Shown here: positions 48,057 through 56,027 of the stretch, one piece after another | Layout: every line of letters begins with the position of its first letter | How positions within the stretch are numbered: the stretch's first letter is position 1 | Assembly (NCBI RefSeq): GCF_002288265.1 | Contig: NZ_CP016778.1 | Location: 124,001 to 188,000 of the forward strand | Source of the DNA: Candidatus Planktophila versatilis | Lineage (GTDB): Bacteria > Actinomycetota > Actinomycetes > Nanopelagicales > Nanopelagicaceae | Direction: 5' to 3' | Length of the DNA: 64,000 nt | The notes under the pieces: model-generated | What the model was told of the DNA's origin: nothing | The model's database searches: none | What the model saw: only the letters and a program-made list of their open reading frames with translations | Position numbers and translations under genes: made by a program

Positions 48057-49196
48057 TTAAAAGGCACACCCACAGAGTGGGTGGCGAGGGATCGCCACCA
48101 CCTGTGGGTAGGCAAGTAATTGATAGTCAATTGAAATAGCTATTCCGAGCAGCGCTGAGAAGTCTGCCGCCGTATCTCTCTGATTAGCAACAGTGATGGC
48201 ATCACAAAATTGCACAATCAATGAAGCCGCCATCGCCGCAATAAAGTGAGCAGCAATTTGTGGGTATTCCTTTGCAACATTTGGTGTGAAATCAAGGAGA
48301 TCTATCACACCACGTTGTTCCCTGGATGAAAGCTCATAGCAACGCAGGCAGGGACTCACACCCGGAATTACCAAGGGACCAATCAGCGCACTGTCTGCGC
48401 GTGGAGAAGGAATGATGAGAAATTTTTCGCCAGAGCTCATCCAGAGTGAAAGAGTTTCGGGGTTGATATCACCGCAATGAATACGTAAATCAGGAGTTGA
48501 TACCTCATCTAGATAATTCTCATGGCGATCAAGGGGAAATAGTGCAAGTTCTCTTCTCATCATCTCGCAATGGCTCTTAAAGGCCGTTCCAGTATCTGAT
48601 TGCCGGAACGTTGAAAGTGCCATATCGATATCACTGATGAGTGGATATGCCCCACGCGATGCTGGTGTGAAGCGCACTTGCGAAAGTCCGCTTGCAAGTA
48701 GAAGCGAGTAGAGAAGTGTGGCAACTCGATTGTTTCCCGAAATTTCGCAGAGATAATTTTGCCGGGAACTTAACATTTCAACGCCACCATCGATGACACC
48801 GGTAATCCAATTTGTTTGGTTTAACTCAGGTGCGCACCTGCGTTGTAGTTGTTGGACTCCAGCATCAAATGCGGGTCTACTATTTTTCTTCACTCGGTTA
48901 TCTAATTTGGAGACAAAACGTTGGGAAACTCTGAGCACACCTTGCTCGTGGTTGATTAATTCTTCTTCTTCGAGTTGAGCTAAGAGCGTGCTCACCGTTG
49001 CATCTAGTACGTTAGGTGTTTGTAGGATTTCTTTCTCAGACTTTCCGAGTGCCAGCGCGAGGGCAATCACTTTCTCTTCCGGGGTGGAGATCCGAATGAC
49101 TCGTTTAAGCGTTCCTAGGAAGTATTGGCCGGGTGTAGTGCTCTGACTTAGCGCAACTCCGCGTTTGAGTTCTCTCATGTGGCAAAGGATGCGCAC
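48057..49196 (-). CDS. ThiF-like protein (cyclodehydratase / TOMM leader-binding-like)
   Basis: A 379-residue cytoplasmic protein. The N-terminal half is divergent, with a region that may be a winged helix (PNVLDATVSTLLAQLEEEELI). The second half resembles the ThiF/E1-like domain of RiPP cyclodehydratases: GPLVIPGVSPCLRCYELSSREQ carries one CxxC and the C-terminus HPLCGC the second Cys pair, suggesting structural zinc. Mycobacterium has a similar gene near whiB7. No precursor peptide, YcaO or other RiPP genes are close, so the role is unknown. The GTG start has AAGG upstream; an ATG at 49178 is the alternative. Confidence 0.65.
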   Translation of the reverse strand: MRILCHMRELKRGVALSQSTTPGQYFLGTLKRVIRISTPEEKVIALALALGKSEKEILQTPNVLDATVSTLLAQLEEEELINHEQGVLRVSQRFVSKLDNRVKKNSRPAFDAGVQQLQRRCAPELNQTNWITGVIDGGVEMLSSRQNYLCEISGNNRVATLLYSLLLASGLSQVRFTPASRGAYPLISDIDMALSTFRQSDTGTAFKSHCEMMRRELALFPLDRHENYLDEVSTPDLRIHCGDINPETLSLWMSSGEKFLIIPSPRADSALIGPLVIPGVSPCLRCYELSSREQRGVIDLLDFTPNVAKEYPQIAAHFIAAMAASLIVQFCDAITVANQRDTAADFSALLGIAISIDYQLLAYPQVVAIPRHPLCGCAF

Positions 49197-49285
49197 TTAC
49201 CTTGGACTGAACTTGCCAGCGCCAGCGCCGCTGTGTGCAAGGCGAGTGTTTTCTCACCCTATGAGTGCAGGGGAGTACTGCGCGT

Positions 49286-49322
49286 AAAAAAATAACCCCC
49301 GCTCAGTGAGCGAGGGTTATTT
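49286..49322 (-). terminator. Intrinsic terminator of the DUF5679 gene
   Basis: Stem of up to 16 bp with one C-A mismatch (AAATAACCCC... pairing with ...AGGGTTATTT), followed on the minus strand by seven T. The gene's stop is 19 bases upstream on the minus strand. Confidence 0.85.
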
Positions 49323-49340
49323 CTACGAATATGTGGTGAC

Positions 49341-49511
49341 TTATTCTGGCTTCTTGCCGAGAATGCGATTTACCTTGGTGCCACACACAGGGCAAATACC
49401 CTGTGCCATGCGACGACCAGACTCGGAGATCTTTACTGTTCCTTCGAAATCACGCTTTGCTTTGCACTTAACGCAGTAAGCGTCACCCTTGTATGTCTCT
49501 ACCTCTGCCAT
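49341..49511 (-). CDS. DUF5679 zinc-ribbon miniprotein
   Basis: A 56-residue protein with two Cys pairs (YCVKCKAKRDFEG and GICPVCGTKVNRI) separated by a beta stretch, the usual pattern of actinobacterial DUF5679. Function unknown; nucleic acid or ribosome contact is plausible for such a ribbon. ATG (MAEVETYKG) follows GGAGG by six bases, which decides it over an in-frame codon seven codons upstream. It has its own terminator and appears monocistronic. Confidence 0.85.
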   Translation of the reverse strand: MAEVETYKGDAYCVKCKAKRDFEGTVKISESGRRMAQGICPVCGTKVNRILGKKPE

Positions 49512-49642
49512 TTTTGCCTCCGTTCGACCCATGAGCTAGGCGCCATGCGTACTGGTCAAAACAGTACTCTGCGCCACGCTCAAAATCGGGGAAATCACGC
49601 GTAGATTCCCTTACATCTTTATTTCCAGGATTATCAAAGGAA

Positions 49643-50227
49643 TTAGGTCAGTTTCGAGAGTTCTGCCGGGGCCAGCAGGGCGCGTTCGGCCGCCTCATAG
49701 CCATCTAGATAGGCAGTTGCCAGCTCAGAGTCCTCAAAACGGGATAAAACCTCGGTAAATCCTTCGCCGTGGTCGAAGAATTGAAGGTGGATGGCTTCAT
49801 GGAAGAGCACATAATCCCGGGCGTATTCTGGAGCGAGCTTCAAACGGTCTGAGATTCTGATGGTGCGATCAACGCTGGTGCATGAGCCCCAACGCTCGCG
49901 CATCGGCCTCCATGTAACGCAAATGGGGCGGATAGTAATTTCTGGAGCCAACTCGGTCAGTAATTCATCGATACGCCGAGCCAGATCTGCCTCACCAGGG
50001 GTCTGGGACTGCTCTTGGCTGCGAATCTTGGCAATCATCTCCGGCACGATCACTCGTTCGTCAGCTTTGCTTAGACGCGCTGGAATAGAGATGACAATTC
50101 TCCCACCCTGTCGATAGGCAGAGATACTTTTCTTCCGCCGAGCAGAGCGAATGACGATGATTTCGCCTTCGCCGAGCCCCGGCAGAGTCTCTTCTTCAAA
50201 TTCACCCGGAAAGCCTGAAGTTGTCAT
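49643..50227 (-). CDS. YgjP/DUF45-type metallopeptidase-like protein
   Basis: A 194-residue putative zinc metallopeptidase. The YgjP core shows VTWRPMRERWGSCTS, IRISDRLKLAPEYARDYVLFHEAIHL (HEAIH zinc motif) and a third His in DHGEGFTEVLSRFED. An N-terminal acidic tail precedes a basic strand region (VIRSARRKKSISAYRQGG). YgjP proteins are often associated with SprT-like repair metalloproteases or restriction systems, but here it lies in the conserved actinobacterial stretch near whiB7. The ATG (MTTSGFPG) was chosen as the first after the AT-rich upstream region; an alternative start 11 codons upstream exists. Confidence 0.82.
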   Translation of the reverse strand: MTTSGFPGEFEEETLPGLGEGEIIVIRSARRKKSISAYRQGGRIVISIPARLSKADERVIVPEMIAKIRSQEQSQTPGEADLARRIDELLTELAPEITIRPICVTWRPMRERWGSCTSVDRTIRISDRLKLAPEYARDYVLFHEAIHLQFFDHGEGFTEVLSRFEDSELATAYLDGYEAAERALLAPAELSKLT

Positions 50228-50314
50228 TGAGGAAATGTAATAGAAAAAGATTTCAATCAAGAGGAATTCAGAATATTTGACAAGAAATTTTTCTTGTGTC
50301 TTCGCGATTTACAT

Positions 50315-50343
50315 TTGATTCCAGCAAAAAACTCTCGTACTTT
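50315..50343 (+). promoter_or_regulatory. Promoter of the candidate sRNA
   Basis: TTGATT at 50315-50320 and TACTTT at 50338-50343 are 17 bases apart, close to the sigma-70 pattern. The predicted start near 50350 coincides with the first base of the basal RNA stem. Confidence 0.5.
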
Positions 50344-50349
50344 GCGCAT

Positions 50350-50432
50350 ACGAAGTCCTCGGATAACCGTTTGATATCTGCAAGGGGAAGGCAGATATTA
50401 AAATGTGCGCCCGGGGACTTCGCTTTTCTTTT
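50350..50432 (+). ncRNA. Candidate structured sRNA
   Basis: An approximately 83-base element with two nested stems. Basal stem: 50351-50362 with 50411-50422, 12 bp with one T-G wobble. Apical stem: 50370-50381 with 50391-50402, 12 bp with one G-T wobble, closing a 9-base loop AAGGGGAAG. It ends in TTTTCTTTT, so the basal stem doubles as a terminator. It lies on the strand opposite to both neighbouring genes and has its own promoter. I could not match it to SRP, 6S, tmRNA or known riboswitch motifs. Confidence 0.5.
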
Positions 50433-50440
50433 AGGGCTAT

Positions 50441-51754
50441 TTAGAGCAGGCCGCTGAGGTCATCTGGAATCTGGGCAGATTTCATGAATTTTTCAGGATC
50501 AAGTAACTCCTGGGCACTTGGCAAAATGCCACTCCAGATCTGATCGCGAGCTGCAATATCTTTGACTTCGCGAATCTTCTGCCAGAAGGCGCTCGCTTCC
50601 CGTGCAAGTCGAGGAGTTACCTGCAATCCAAGAAGTGACGAGAAGAGTTGTTGTGATGGTGCACTCGTTGCACGTTGGCGCCGATAGATTTCGCGAAGTT
50701 GGGCAAGTGCTGGCAAACGATCACCGGCTGCTTGTGTGGTGACTTCATCTGCCCAACCATCGACAAGTGCAAGTACTGTTTCTAGTTTAGAAAGAGCGGC
50801 ACGTTGTGCTGGTGTTTCCTCCGGTGTAAAGATCCCTTTATTGAGCGCAATCGAGAATGAATTCTCGCCAGATTCCGGATTCATCTGGGAAGGATCAAAG
50901 TTCTGCATTGCATCTTCGGCTTGACGTTGAATTGCATCCATATCGATATGAATTCCGCGACCATAATCAACAATGGCGCTGCGAATGTAGGAAACGATCC
51001 AAGGATTATGTTCAAATAATCTTGCTACCGAAGCTTCCCGAAGTGCGTGAAAGATATAGACCTCACTCTTTGGGATCTCAAGATCGGTGCTCCACTTTTC
51101 AATATTTTCTGGGATTAGTACTGGGTGCGCCGGGGTAAGTAAGGGCAGCCCCACATCGTGCACACCTGTGGCCGATGCCGAGATTGAGCCAATGGCTTGG
51201 CCCAACTGGGTGGCGATCATGGAACCAATAAATGTGCGCAAGAGACCAGTGATGGCGCCCATGGAGTTGGCCATCTCCTCTGAACTTCCCGATGCATCAT
51301 CTAGTAGCCCTGAGATTGCAGTGGAGAGTCCAGTAGCAAGTGGCTCCATTGTCTGGTGCCAGCCATCGAGTGTGAGATCCACCCAATCGAGTCGGCTCAC
51401 GGCGCGTGGGGAAGAAGAGGATTGGGTAGCTGGAAAATGCGTTGCTTCATTAAGCCAGAGATCAGAAATTTCAAAGGCGCTAGCAACCACACTGACATCT
51501 TTAGTGCCGATTGGTTCTGACCCTTGCACTTGCACAAATTTCTTTGCCGTATCTCGCACGACGTTCTTGGGAAGTGCATCTGTGCTACCACCAGCAAAGG
51601 CGGCAAAAGGATTGATAAAACCTGCTGGATTTATTCCCATCTGTTCAAATTGTTTCTGAATTTGTTCCTGCATTTGGCGCATCATCGCGGAAAAATCTTC
51701 CGGCTTCTTACCTTCTTCATCTCCATCATCTGGAGTAAATCCAAAAGGTGACAT
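50441..51754 (-). CDS. DUF2342 / zincin-like family protein (Rv3195-type)
   Basis: A 437-residue protein annotated in relatives as a zinc-dependent metalloprotease or putative hydrolase. The N-terminus is acidic (FGFTPDDGDEEGKKPEDF) followed by an amphipathic Gln-rich helix. The middle has GLLRTFIGSMIATQLGQAIG and LLTPAHPVLIPENI; then HALREASVARLFEHNPWI, where relatives as I recall them have REAAHARLF, and LVDGWADEV. The loss of the His at EASV suggests the metal site is degenerate here. It shares its position beside the S16 protease and UPF0182 with Mycobacterium. ATG (MSPFGF) follows GAGGG. Confidence 0.75.
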   Translation of the reverse strand: MSPFGFTPDDGDEEGKKPEDFSAMMRQMQEQIQKQFEQMGINPAGFINPFAAFAGGSTDALPKNVVRDTAKKFVQVQGSEPIGTKDVSVVASAFEISDLWLNEATHFPATQSSSSPRAVSRLDWVDLTLDGWHQTMEPLATGLSTAISGLLDDASGSSEEMANSMGAITGLLRTFIGSMIATQLGQAIGSISASATGVHDVGLPLLTPAHPVLIPENIEKWSTDLEIPKSEVYIFHALREASVARLFEHNPWIVSYIRSAIVDYGRGIHIDMDAIQRQAEDAMQNFDPSQMNPESGENSFSIALNKGIFTPEETPAQRAALSKLETVLALVDGWADEVTTQAAGDRLPALAQLREIYRRQRATSAPSQQLFSSLLGLQVTPRLAREASAFWQKIREVKDIAARDQIWSGILPSAQELLDPEKFMKSAQIPDDLSGLL

Positions 51755-51877
51755 GTGTAACCCTCTTTTCTCTTTCCGCGCCGCGCTGTCTTCTGGTTCG
51801 AGTCTATTCAGATGCATCGGTTTGAGCAGTATGAAAATCTAATACATCTACATCTGCTGCAACCATGAGGGTCAGCA

Positions 51878-51901
51878 CTTTCTTCCCAGAAAGGGTAGGC
51901 T
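51878..51901 (+). promoter_or_regulatory. Palindrome and TAGGCT -10 before the 92-aa membrane protein gene
   Basis: CTTTCT-TCCC-AGAAAG is a perfect 6-bp inverted repeat (51878-51893) immediately before TAGGCT (51896-51901). TAGGCT ends seven bases before the ATG, giving a leaderless start. The palindrome covers the spacer and -35 position and could be an operator. Confidence 0.4.
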
Positions 51902-51908
51902 CTTTTCT

Positions 51909-52187
51909 ATGGATCTCTTCGGCAATAGCTCTGCAATAGTCGCGGGCAGTAGCACTTTTGCCGCCTTGATTTGGTGGGTAGTACCGATAAGCGCTCTCAT
52001 CGGCGGAATTGGCTACGTCCTGTGGATCTCAAAATTTAAAGGAAAATTCGAATCCGAAACAACGCGATCAGTAGGAAACTTCCAGCGTTTTCAAGACTCT
52101 TTTCGCACCGAAACTCAGGCACCGGTAACCCAGGTGCCTCAAGTCCAGGTGCCAGAGGAACAAGTCCCAGAACATCGAGATAACTAG
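51909..52187 (+). CDS. Small single-pass membrane protein (92 aa)
   Basis: A 92-residue protein with one membrane segment (about residues 17-43, LIWWVVPISALIGGIGYVLWI), a basic juxtamembrane patch (SKFKGKFESE) and a cytoplasmic Gln/Pro/Val-rich tail with short VPQVQVPEEQVPE repeats. No named family recognised. The leaderless promoter and close spacing (ten bases) to the S16 protease gene suggest that it heads the S16-UPF0182 operon. Function unknown. Confidence 0.7.
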   Translation: MDLFGNSSAIVAGSSTFAALIWWVVPISALIGGIGYVLWISKFKGKFESETTRSVGNFQRFQDSFRTETQAPVTQVPQVQVPEEQVPEHRDN

Positions 52188-52197
52188 CACGTAATTT

Positions 52198-53040
52198 ATG
52201 CACATTCCTCGAATTCCACTTCTTCGAGTGCCGCGTGCGCTTGCTAGAACAGGTTATAGGCGAACTTCTAGGATCACCAGAATCTTAATCTCGCTATTTC
52301 TTATCGCCCCCCTCGTTCTCCCGGTAAATTTTGTTTTGATTAATCCTGGCGAAGGAAATCCACTCTTTCCAAAGATGCTCAAAGTTAATTCAGTAAAAAC
52401 TTATCCCGTCGATGGTCAGATGTTTCTTCTATCTATCTGGGTCACTAACCCCCAAACGCTGGTGCTGGGATTTCAAGTTCTTCTCTGTTGGATTAAGCCG
52501 ACATGTGTTGTCACCCCGCGTTCGGTTATCTATCCCAAAGCAACTGATGACAAGGCTGAATTAGCCGAAGGTGCGAAAGAGATGAAGCAATCGCAAAATT
52601 CGGCCATAGTGGCAACGAAGAAACTCTTTGCAAAAAAGTATCCAGAGCTCAACCTTGCCGGGCTTACCGATGCATCCCTGAAAGTTTCCTTGAAAAATAC
52701 TGGTGGGCCAAGTGGAGGACTGATTTTTTCACTTGGTCTAGTAGAACTACTAGCACCTGAGAATCTTTTGCAAGGAAGAAAGATTGCAGCCACCGGAACA
52801 ATCTCAAAGTCAGGTGCGGTGGGGGCAATTGGTGGCGTTCAAGAGAAGATTGTGGCGGCCCGCGCAGCTGGCGTAGAGCTACTTTTCATCTCCCGGGATA
52901 ACTGCGATGAGATCTCGGGTGAGGTAGATGGATTGAAAGTGATTGCCGTCTCAACGCTAGAAGAGGCCTATCTGGCGCTTAAAGGTGGGGGAAATTCCGA
53001 TTTTCGAGGGGTCCAGGGGTGCACTAATCTATCGGCATGA
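52198..53040 (+). CDS. Lon-like S16-family membrane-anchored protease without a recognisable PDZ domain
   Basis: A 280-residue protein with an N-terminal membrane segment (about residues 29-48, ILISLFLIAPLVLPVNFVLI) and a C-terminal S16 domain. The Ser-Lys dyad is readable: S172 in NTGGPSGGLIFSLGLVE and K217 in AIGGVQEKIVAARAAG. Relatives of the YlbL type have a PDZ domain between these, but here only about 110 residues separate the membrane segment and the S16 core, with no PDZ signature. It ends in a short Cys-containing tail. The UPF0182 start overlaps the stop by four bases. Confidence 0.82.
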   Translation: MHIPRIPLLRVPRALARTGYRRTSRITRILISLFLIAPLVLPVNFVLINPGEGNPLFPKMLKVNSVKTYPVDGQMFLLSIWVTNPQTLVLGFQVLLCWIKPTCVVTPRSVIYPKATDDKAELAEGAKEMKQSQNSAIVATKKLFAKKYPELNLAGLTDASLKVSLKNTGGPSGGLIFSLGLVELLAPENLLQGRKIAATGTISKSGAVGAIGGVQEKIVAARAAGVELLFISRDNCDEISGEVDGLKVIAVSTLEEAYLALKGGGNSDFRGVQGCTNLSA

Positions 53041-55841
53041 ATAGAAATCGTAGCCCGCTCGTCATTACTGCTGGAATATTGGTTGCACTAGCAGCTGCGA
53101 CTCTTTACTTCAGCAGCTTCTATATCGACTGGCTCTGGTTTAAATCTGTAGATTTCACATCCGTATGGACAACAGTTCTTGTCACAAAGATTCAGCTCTT
53201 TTTTCTGATCGGGTTAATTACCTCCTTCGTAATCTCACTCAATATCTTTATTGCATATAGAACTCGTCCGCTCTATGTCCCAGCAAGTATTGAAGTCAAC
53301 GGCCTCGAGCGTTTACGCGCACAGATTGAACCGATTCGGCTCTTAGTCTTTGCCGGAATCTGTCTGGTCCTTATTTATTTTGCCGGATCTTCCGGAATGG
53401 CGTTCTGGCGCCAGTGGTTACTCTTTAGAAACTCAACTGAATTTGGCGTTAAGGATCCTCAGTTCAATCTTGATATCTCCTTCTTTGCTTTTAAACTCCC
53501 AATTTTCCAGGCCTTGATTGGTTGGGGAATTTCAACCCTTATCTTGGCAGCACTTGCGAGTGCATTCGTTCATTACATGTATGGCGGAATTCGCACCGCT
53601 GTGCAAACTGATCGAACAACTGTTGCAGCTAGAGTTCAGATTTCTATCCTGCTCGGACTCATTGTTCTACTCAAAGCTGTTGCTTACTGGTTTGATCGCT
53701 TTGCCCTCGCACTTAAAGAGAGCACCCTCATCACCGGACTTAAGTTCGCAGATGTAAATGCTTTGCTACCCGCGAAAGCAATCCTGTCCGCTATCGCTGT
53801 GGTCTGCTCACTCCTCTTCTTTGCAAATATCGTTCGTCGCTCATGGCTATTGCCAGCAGCAGGTACGGCGCTGCTTGTTATCTCTTCAGTTCTCATCGCT
53901 GGTCTGTATCCAGCGGCGATTCAGCAATTTCAAGTAAAGCCATCTGAATCATCTAAGGAAGCTCCCTTTATTGAGCGCAATATTGAAGCTACCCGCGCAG
54001 CTTATGATCTCGACGGAGTTGAGATTCAAGATTACAACGCAACGCTTTCTACCAGCGCCGGGCAACTTGCCAAGGATGCGGCGACAATTGCCAACATCCG
54101 ATTGATGGATCCCAATGTAATTTCTGCAACCTTCCGCCAGCTTCAGCAGATTAAGCCTTATTACACATTCCCACAGTCACTAGATATTGATCGATACACA
54201 ATCGATGGAGTTTCTCGTGATGCTGTTGTAGCTGTTCGCGAACTTAATATCGAAGGTAACCCAAGTCGAAATTGGATTAATGATCACTTGGTCTACACAC
54301 ACGGCTTCGGTTATGTCGCAGCCTATGCAAATACCGTGGATGCAGATGGAAAGCCAAGTTTTGCAGTCGGCGATCTGCCTCCAACTAAAGGCTTAGGCGA
54401 GTTCCAGCCCCGTATCTACTTTGGTGAGAATGTTCCTGACTACTCAATTATTGGTGGAAAGAAGACTGAATCTCCAGTTGAATTCGACTATCCAGATGAT
54501 AGTTCTGCAAATGGTCAGAAGAATTACACATACACAGGAACCGGTGGTGTTGCCGTTGGTAGCACCATTAATAAGTTGCTCTTTGCAATCAAGTATCAAG
54601 AGCAACGCATCTTGCTTTCTAACCTCATTAATGCTGATTCCAAGATTCTCTACAACCGTTCACCTCGTGAGCGCGTAGCGAAGGTTGCTCCATGGCTTAC
54701 TCTCGACGGAGATCCATATCCATCCATTGTCGATGGCAAAGTTATGTGGATTATCGATGGTTACACAACAAGTGCTGGCTATCCATATGCTCAAACCACA
54801 TCACTTTCCACAGCAACTGCTGATGCGCTGACAGCAAATTCAACTTCAATTACTGCTCAGACAAATACGAAGGTGAACTACATTCGAAACTCTGTCAAAG
54901 CAACTGTCGATGCCTACAACGGAAGCGTCACGCTCTATGAGTGGGATGAGAAAGACCCTGTCCTTAAGACCTGGATGAAGGCATTTCCAAATACAGTAAA
55001 GGCAAAGAGCACCATGTCTAAGGGGCTACTGGAGCATGTTCGCTACCCAGAAGATATGTTCCGTGTTCAACGCGACATCCTAAGTTCGTATCATGTGAAT
55101 AACGCAGCTGCCTTCTACGGTGGACAAGATTTCTGGCGTGTGCCGCGCGATCCCTCTACTTTTGGAGCAAATGCTGGTGCGCAGCCGCCGTACTACATGA
55201 CTGTGCAGATGCCAGGTTCAAAGACACCGGCATACTCGCTAACAACTCCATTTGTGCCACGAGGTGGACGTGAAAACCTTTCTGCATTTGCTGCCGTGAA
55301 TTCAACAGCGGGTCCGGATTATGGAAAAATTACTGTCCTGCAATTACCGCGCAGTACAGCGATCGCAGGACCATCTCAAGTTGCATCGAACTTCGAAGCC
55401 AAGCCAGAAGTTGCAAATGCACTCTCACTTCTGCGACAAGGTGGATCTGATGTTGTGCTTGGTAATTTGCTCACACTTCCAGTTGGAAATGGCCTGCTCT
55501 ACGTGCAACCGGTCTATGTGTTAGCGACTGCTAACTCGGCTGCATACCCACTACTTCAGAAAGTGTTGGTCTCATTTGGAGATGTGATTGGTTTTGATAG
55601 TTCGCTCAAGGGTGCACTGGATCAAGTATTCGGTGGAAACTCTGGAACTTCTTCATCAACAGCAAATCCAACAACGAGCAACAGTTCTGCTGATCTTGCA
55701 AGTGCGCTACAAAGTGCTAAGCAAGCAATTGCAGATGGACAAGCCGCACTTGCGAAGGGCGACTTCTCGGCTTATGGTCGCGCACAAGATCGACTTAAAT
55801 CAGCTATCGCTGCTGCTCTCGCTGCACAATCGCGCAAGTAG
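53037..55841 (+). CDS. UPF0182 family large membrane protein
   Basis: A 934-residue protein typical of Actinobacteria and cyanobacteria. The first 290 residues contain about seven membrane segments (for example LVITAGILVALAAATLYFS, LFFLIGLITSFVISLNIFIAY, LLPAAGTALLVISSVLIAGLY); the remainder is a large external domain with signatures IERNIEATRAAYDLD, IRLMDPNVISATFRQLQQIK and PWLTLDGDPYPSIVDGK. A Ser/Thr/Ala-rich linker and helical QSAKQAIADGQAALAKGDFS end the protein. Function unknown. It is always adjacent to the S16 protease gene in mycobacteria, so a shared envelope role is plausible. Confidence 0.92.
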   Translation: MNRNRSPLVITAGILVALAAATLYFSSFYIDWLWFKSVDFTSVWTTVLVTKIQLFFLIGLITSFVISLNIFIAYRTRPLYVPASIEVNGLERLRAQIEPIRLLVFAGICLVLIYFAGSSGMAFWRQWLLFRNSTEFGVKDPQFNLDISFFAFKLPIFQALIGWGISTLILAALASAFVHYMYGGIRTAVQTDRTTVAARVQISILLGLIVLLKAVAYWFDRFALALKESTLITGLKFADVNALLPAKAILSAIAVVCSLLFFANIVRRSWLLPAAGTALLVISSVLIAGLYPAAIQQFQVKPSESSKEAPFIERNIEATRAAYDLDGVEIQDYNATLSTSAGQLAKDAATIANIRLMDPNVISATFRQLQQIKPYYTFPQSLDIDRYTIDGVSRDAVVAVRELNIEGNPSRNWINDHLVYTHGFGYVAAYANTVDADGKPSFAVGDLPPTKGLGEFQPRIYFGENVPDYSIIGGKKTESPVEFDYPDDSSANGQKNYTYTGTGGVAVGSTINKLLFAIKYQEQRILLSNLINADSKILYNRSPRERVAKVAPWLTLDGDPYPSIVDGKVMWIIDGYTTSAGYPYAQTTSLSTATADALTANSTSITAQTNTKVNYIRNSVKATVDAYNGSVTLYEWDEKDPVLKTWMKAFPNTVKAKSTMSKGLLEHVRYPEDMFRVQRDILSSYHVNNAAAFYGGQDFWRVPRDPSTFGANAGAQPPYYMTVQMPGSKTPAYSLTTPFVPRGGRENLSAFAAVNSTAGPDYGKITVLQLPRSTAIAGPSQVASNFEAKPEVANALSLLRQGGSDVVLGNLLTLPVGNGLLYVQPVYVLATANSAAYPLLQKVLVSFGDVIGFDSSLKGALDQVFGGNSGTSSSTANPTTSNSSADLASALQSAKQAIADGQAALAKGDFSAYGRAQDRLKSAIAAALAAQSRK

Positions 55842-55851
55842 TCAATTACAC

Positions 55852-55885
55852 CTACGCACATCACCGATTTGGTGATGTGTTGTAG
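55852..55885 (+). terminator. Long hairpin after UPF0182, no T-run
   Basis: Perfect 9-bp CACATCACC/GGTGATGTG with a 5-base loop, extended by CTAC/GTAG with a bulge. It is followed by TTGCGC, so it may stop transcription weakly or protect the 3' end. The -35 of the tRNA gene lies in it. Confidence 0.5.
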
Positions 55886-55898
55886 TTGCGCTTATGAT
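55869..55898 (+). promoter_or_regulatory. Promoter of the initiator tRNA
   Basis: TTGGTG (55869-55874) and TATGAT (55893-55898) with an 18-base spacer; the tRNA begins 12 bases after the -10. Confidence 0.5.
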
Positions 55899-55909
55899 TG
55901 CGCTTCCGA

Positions 55910-55986
<77 letters not shown>

Positions 55987-56027
55987 ATGAAGTAACTGAT
56001 AGACGAAGTATCTGAGTTTTGTGCTTG

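Noticed and set aside
48067-48083. CACCCAC-AGA-GTGGGTG hairpin as a terminator
   Set aside because: It lies inside the ThiF-like coding end and encodes the HPLCGC motif; no proper T-run follows on either strand, so the pairing may be incidental.
50350-50432. SRP (4.5S) RNA or 6S RNA
   Set aside because: The conserved SRP apical motif with a GGAA tetraloop is missing, and 6S RNA is longer with a large central bubble.
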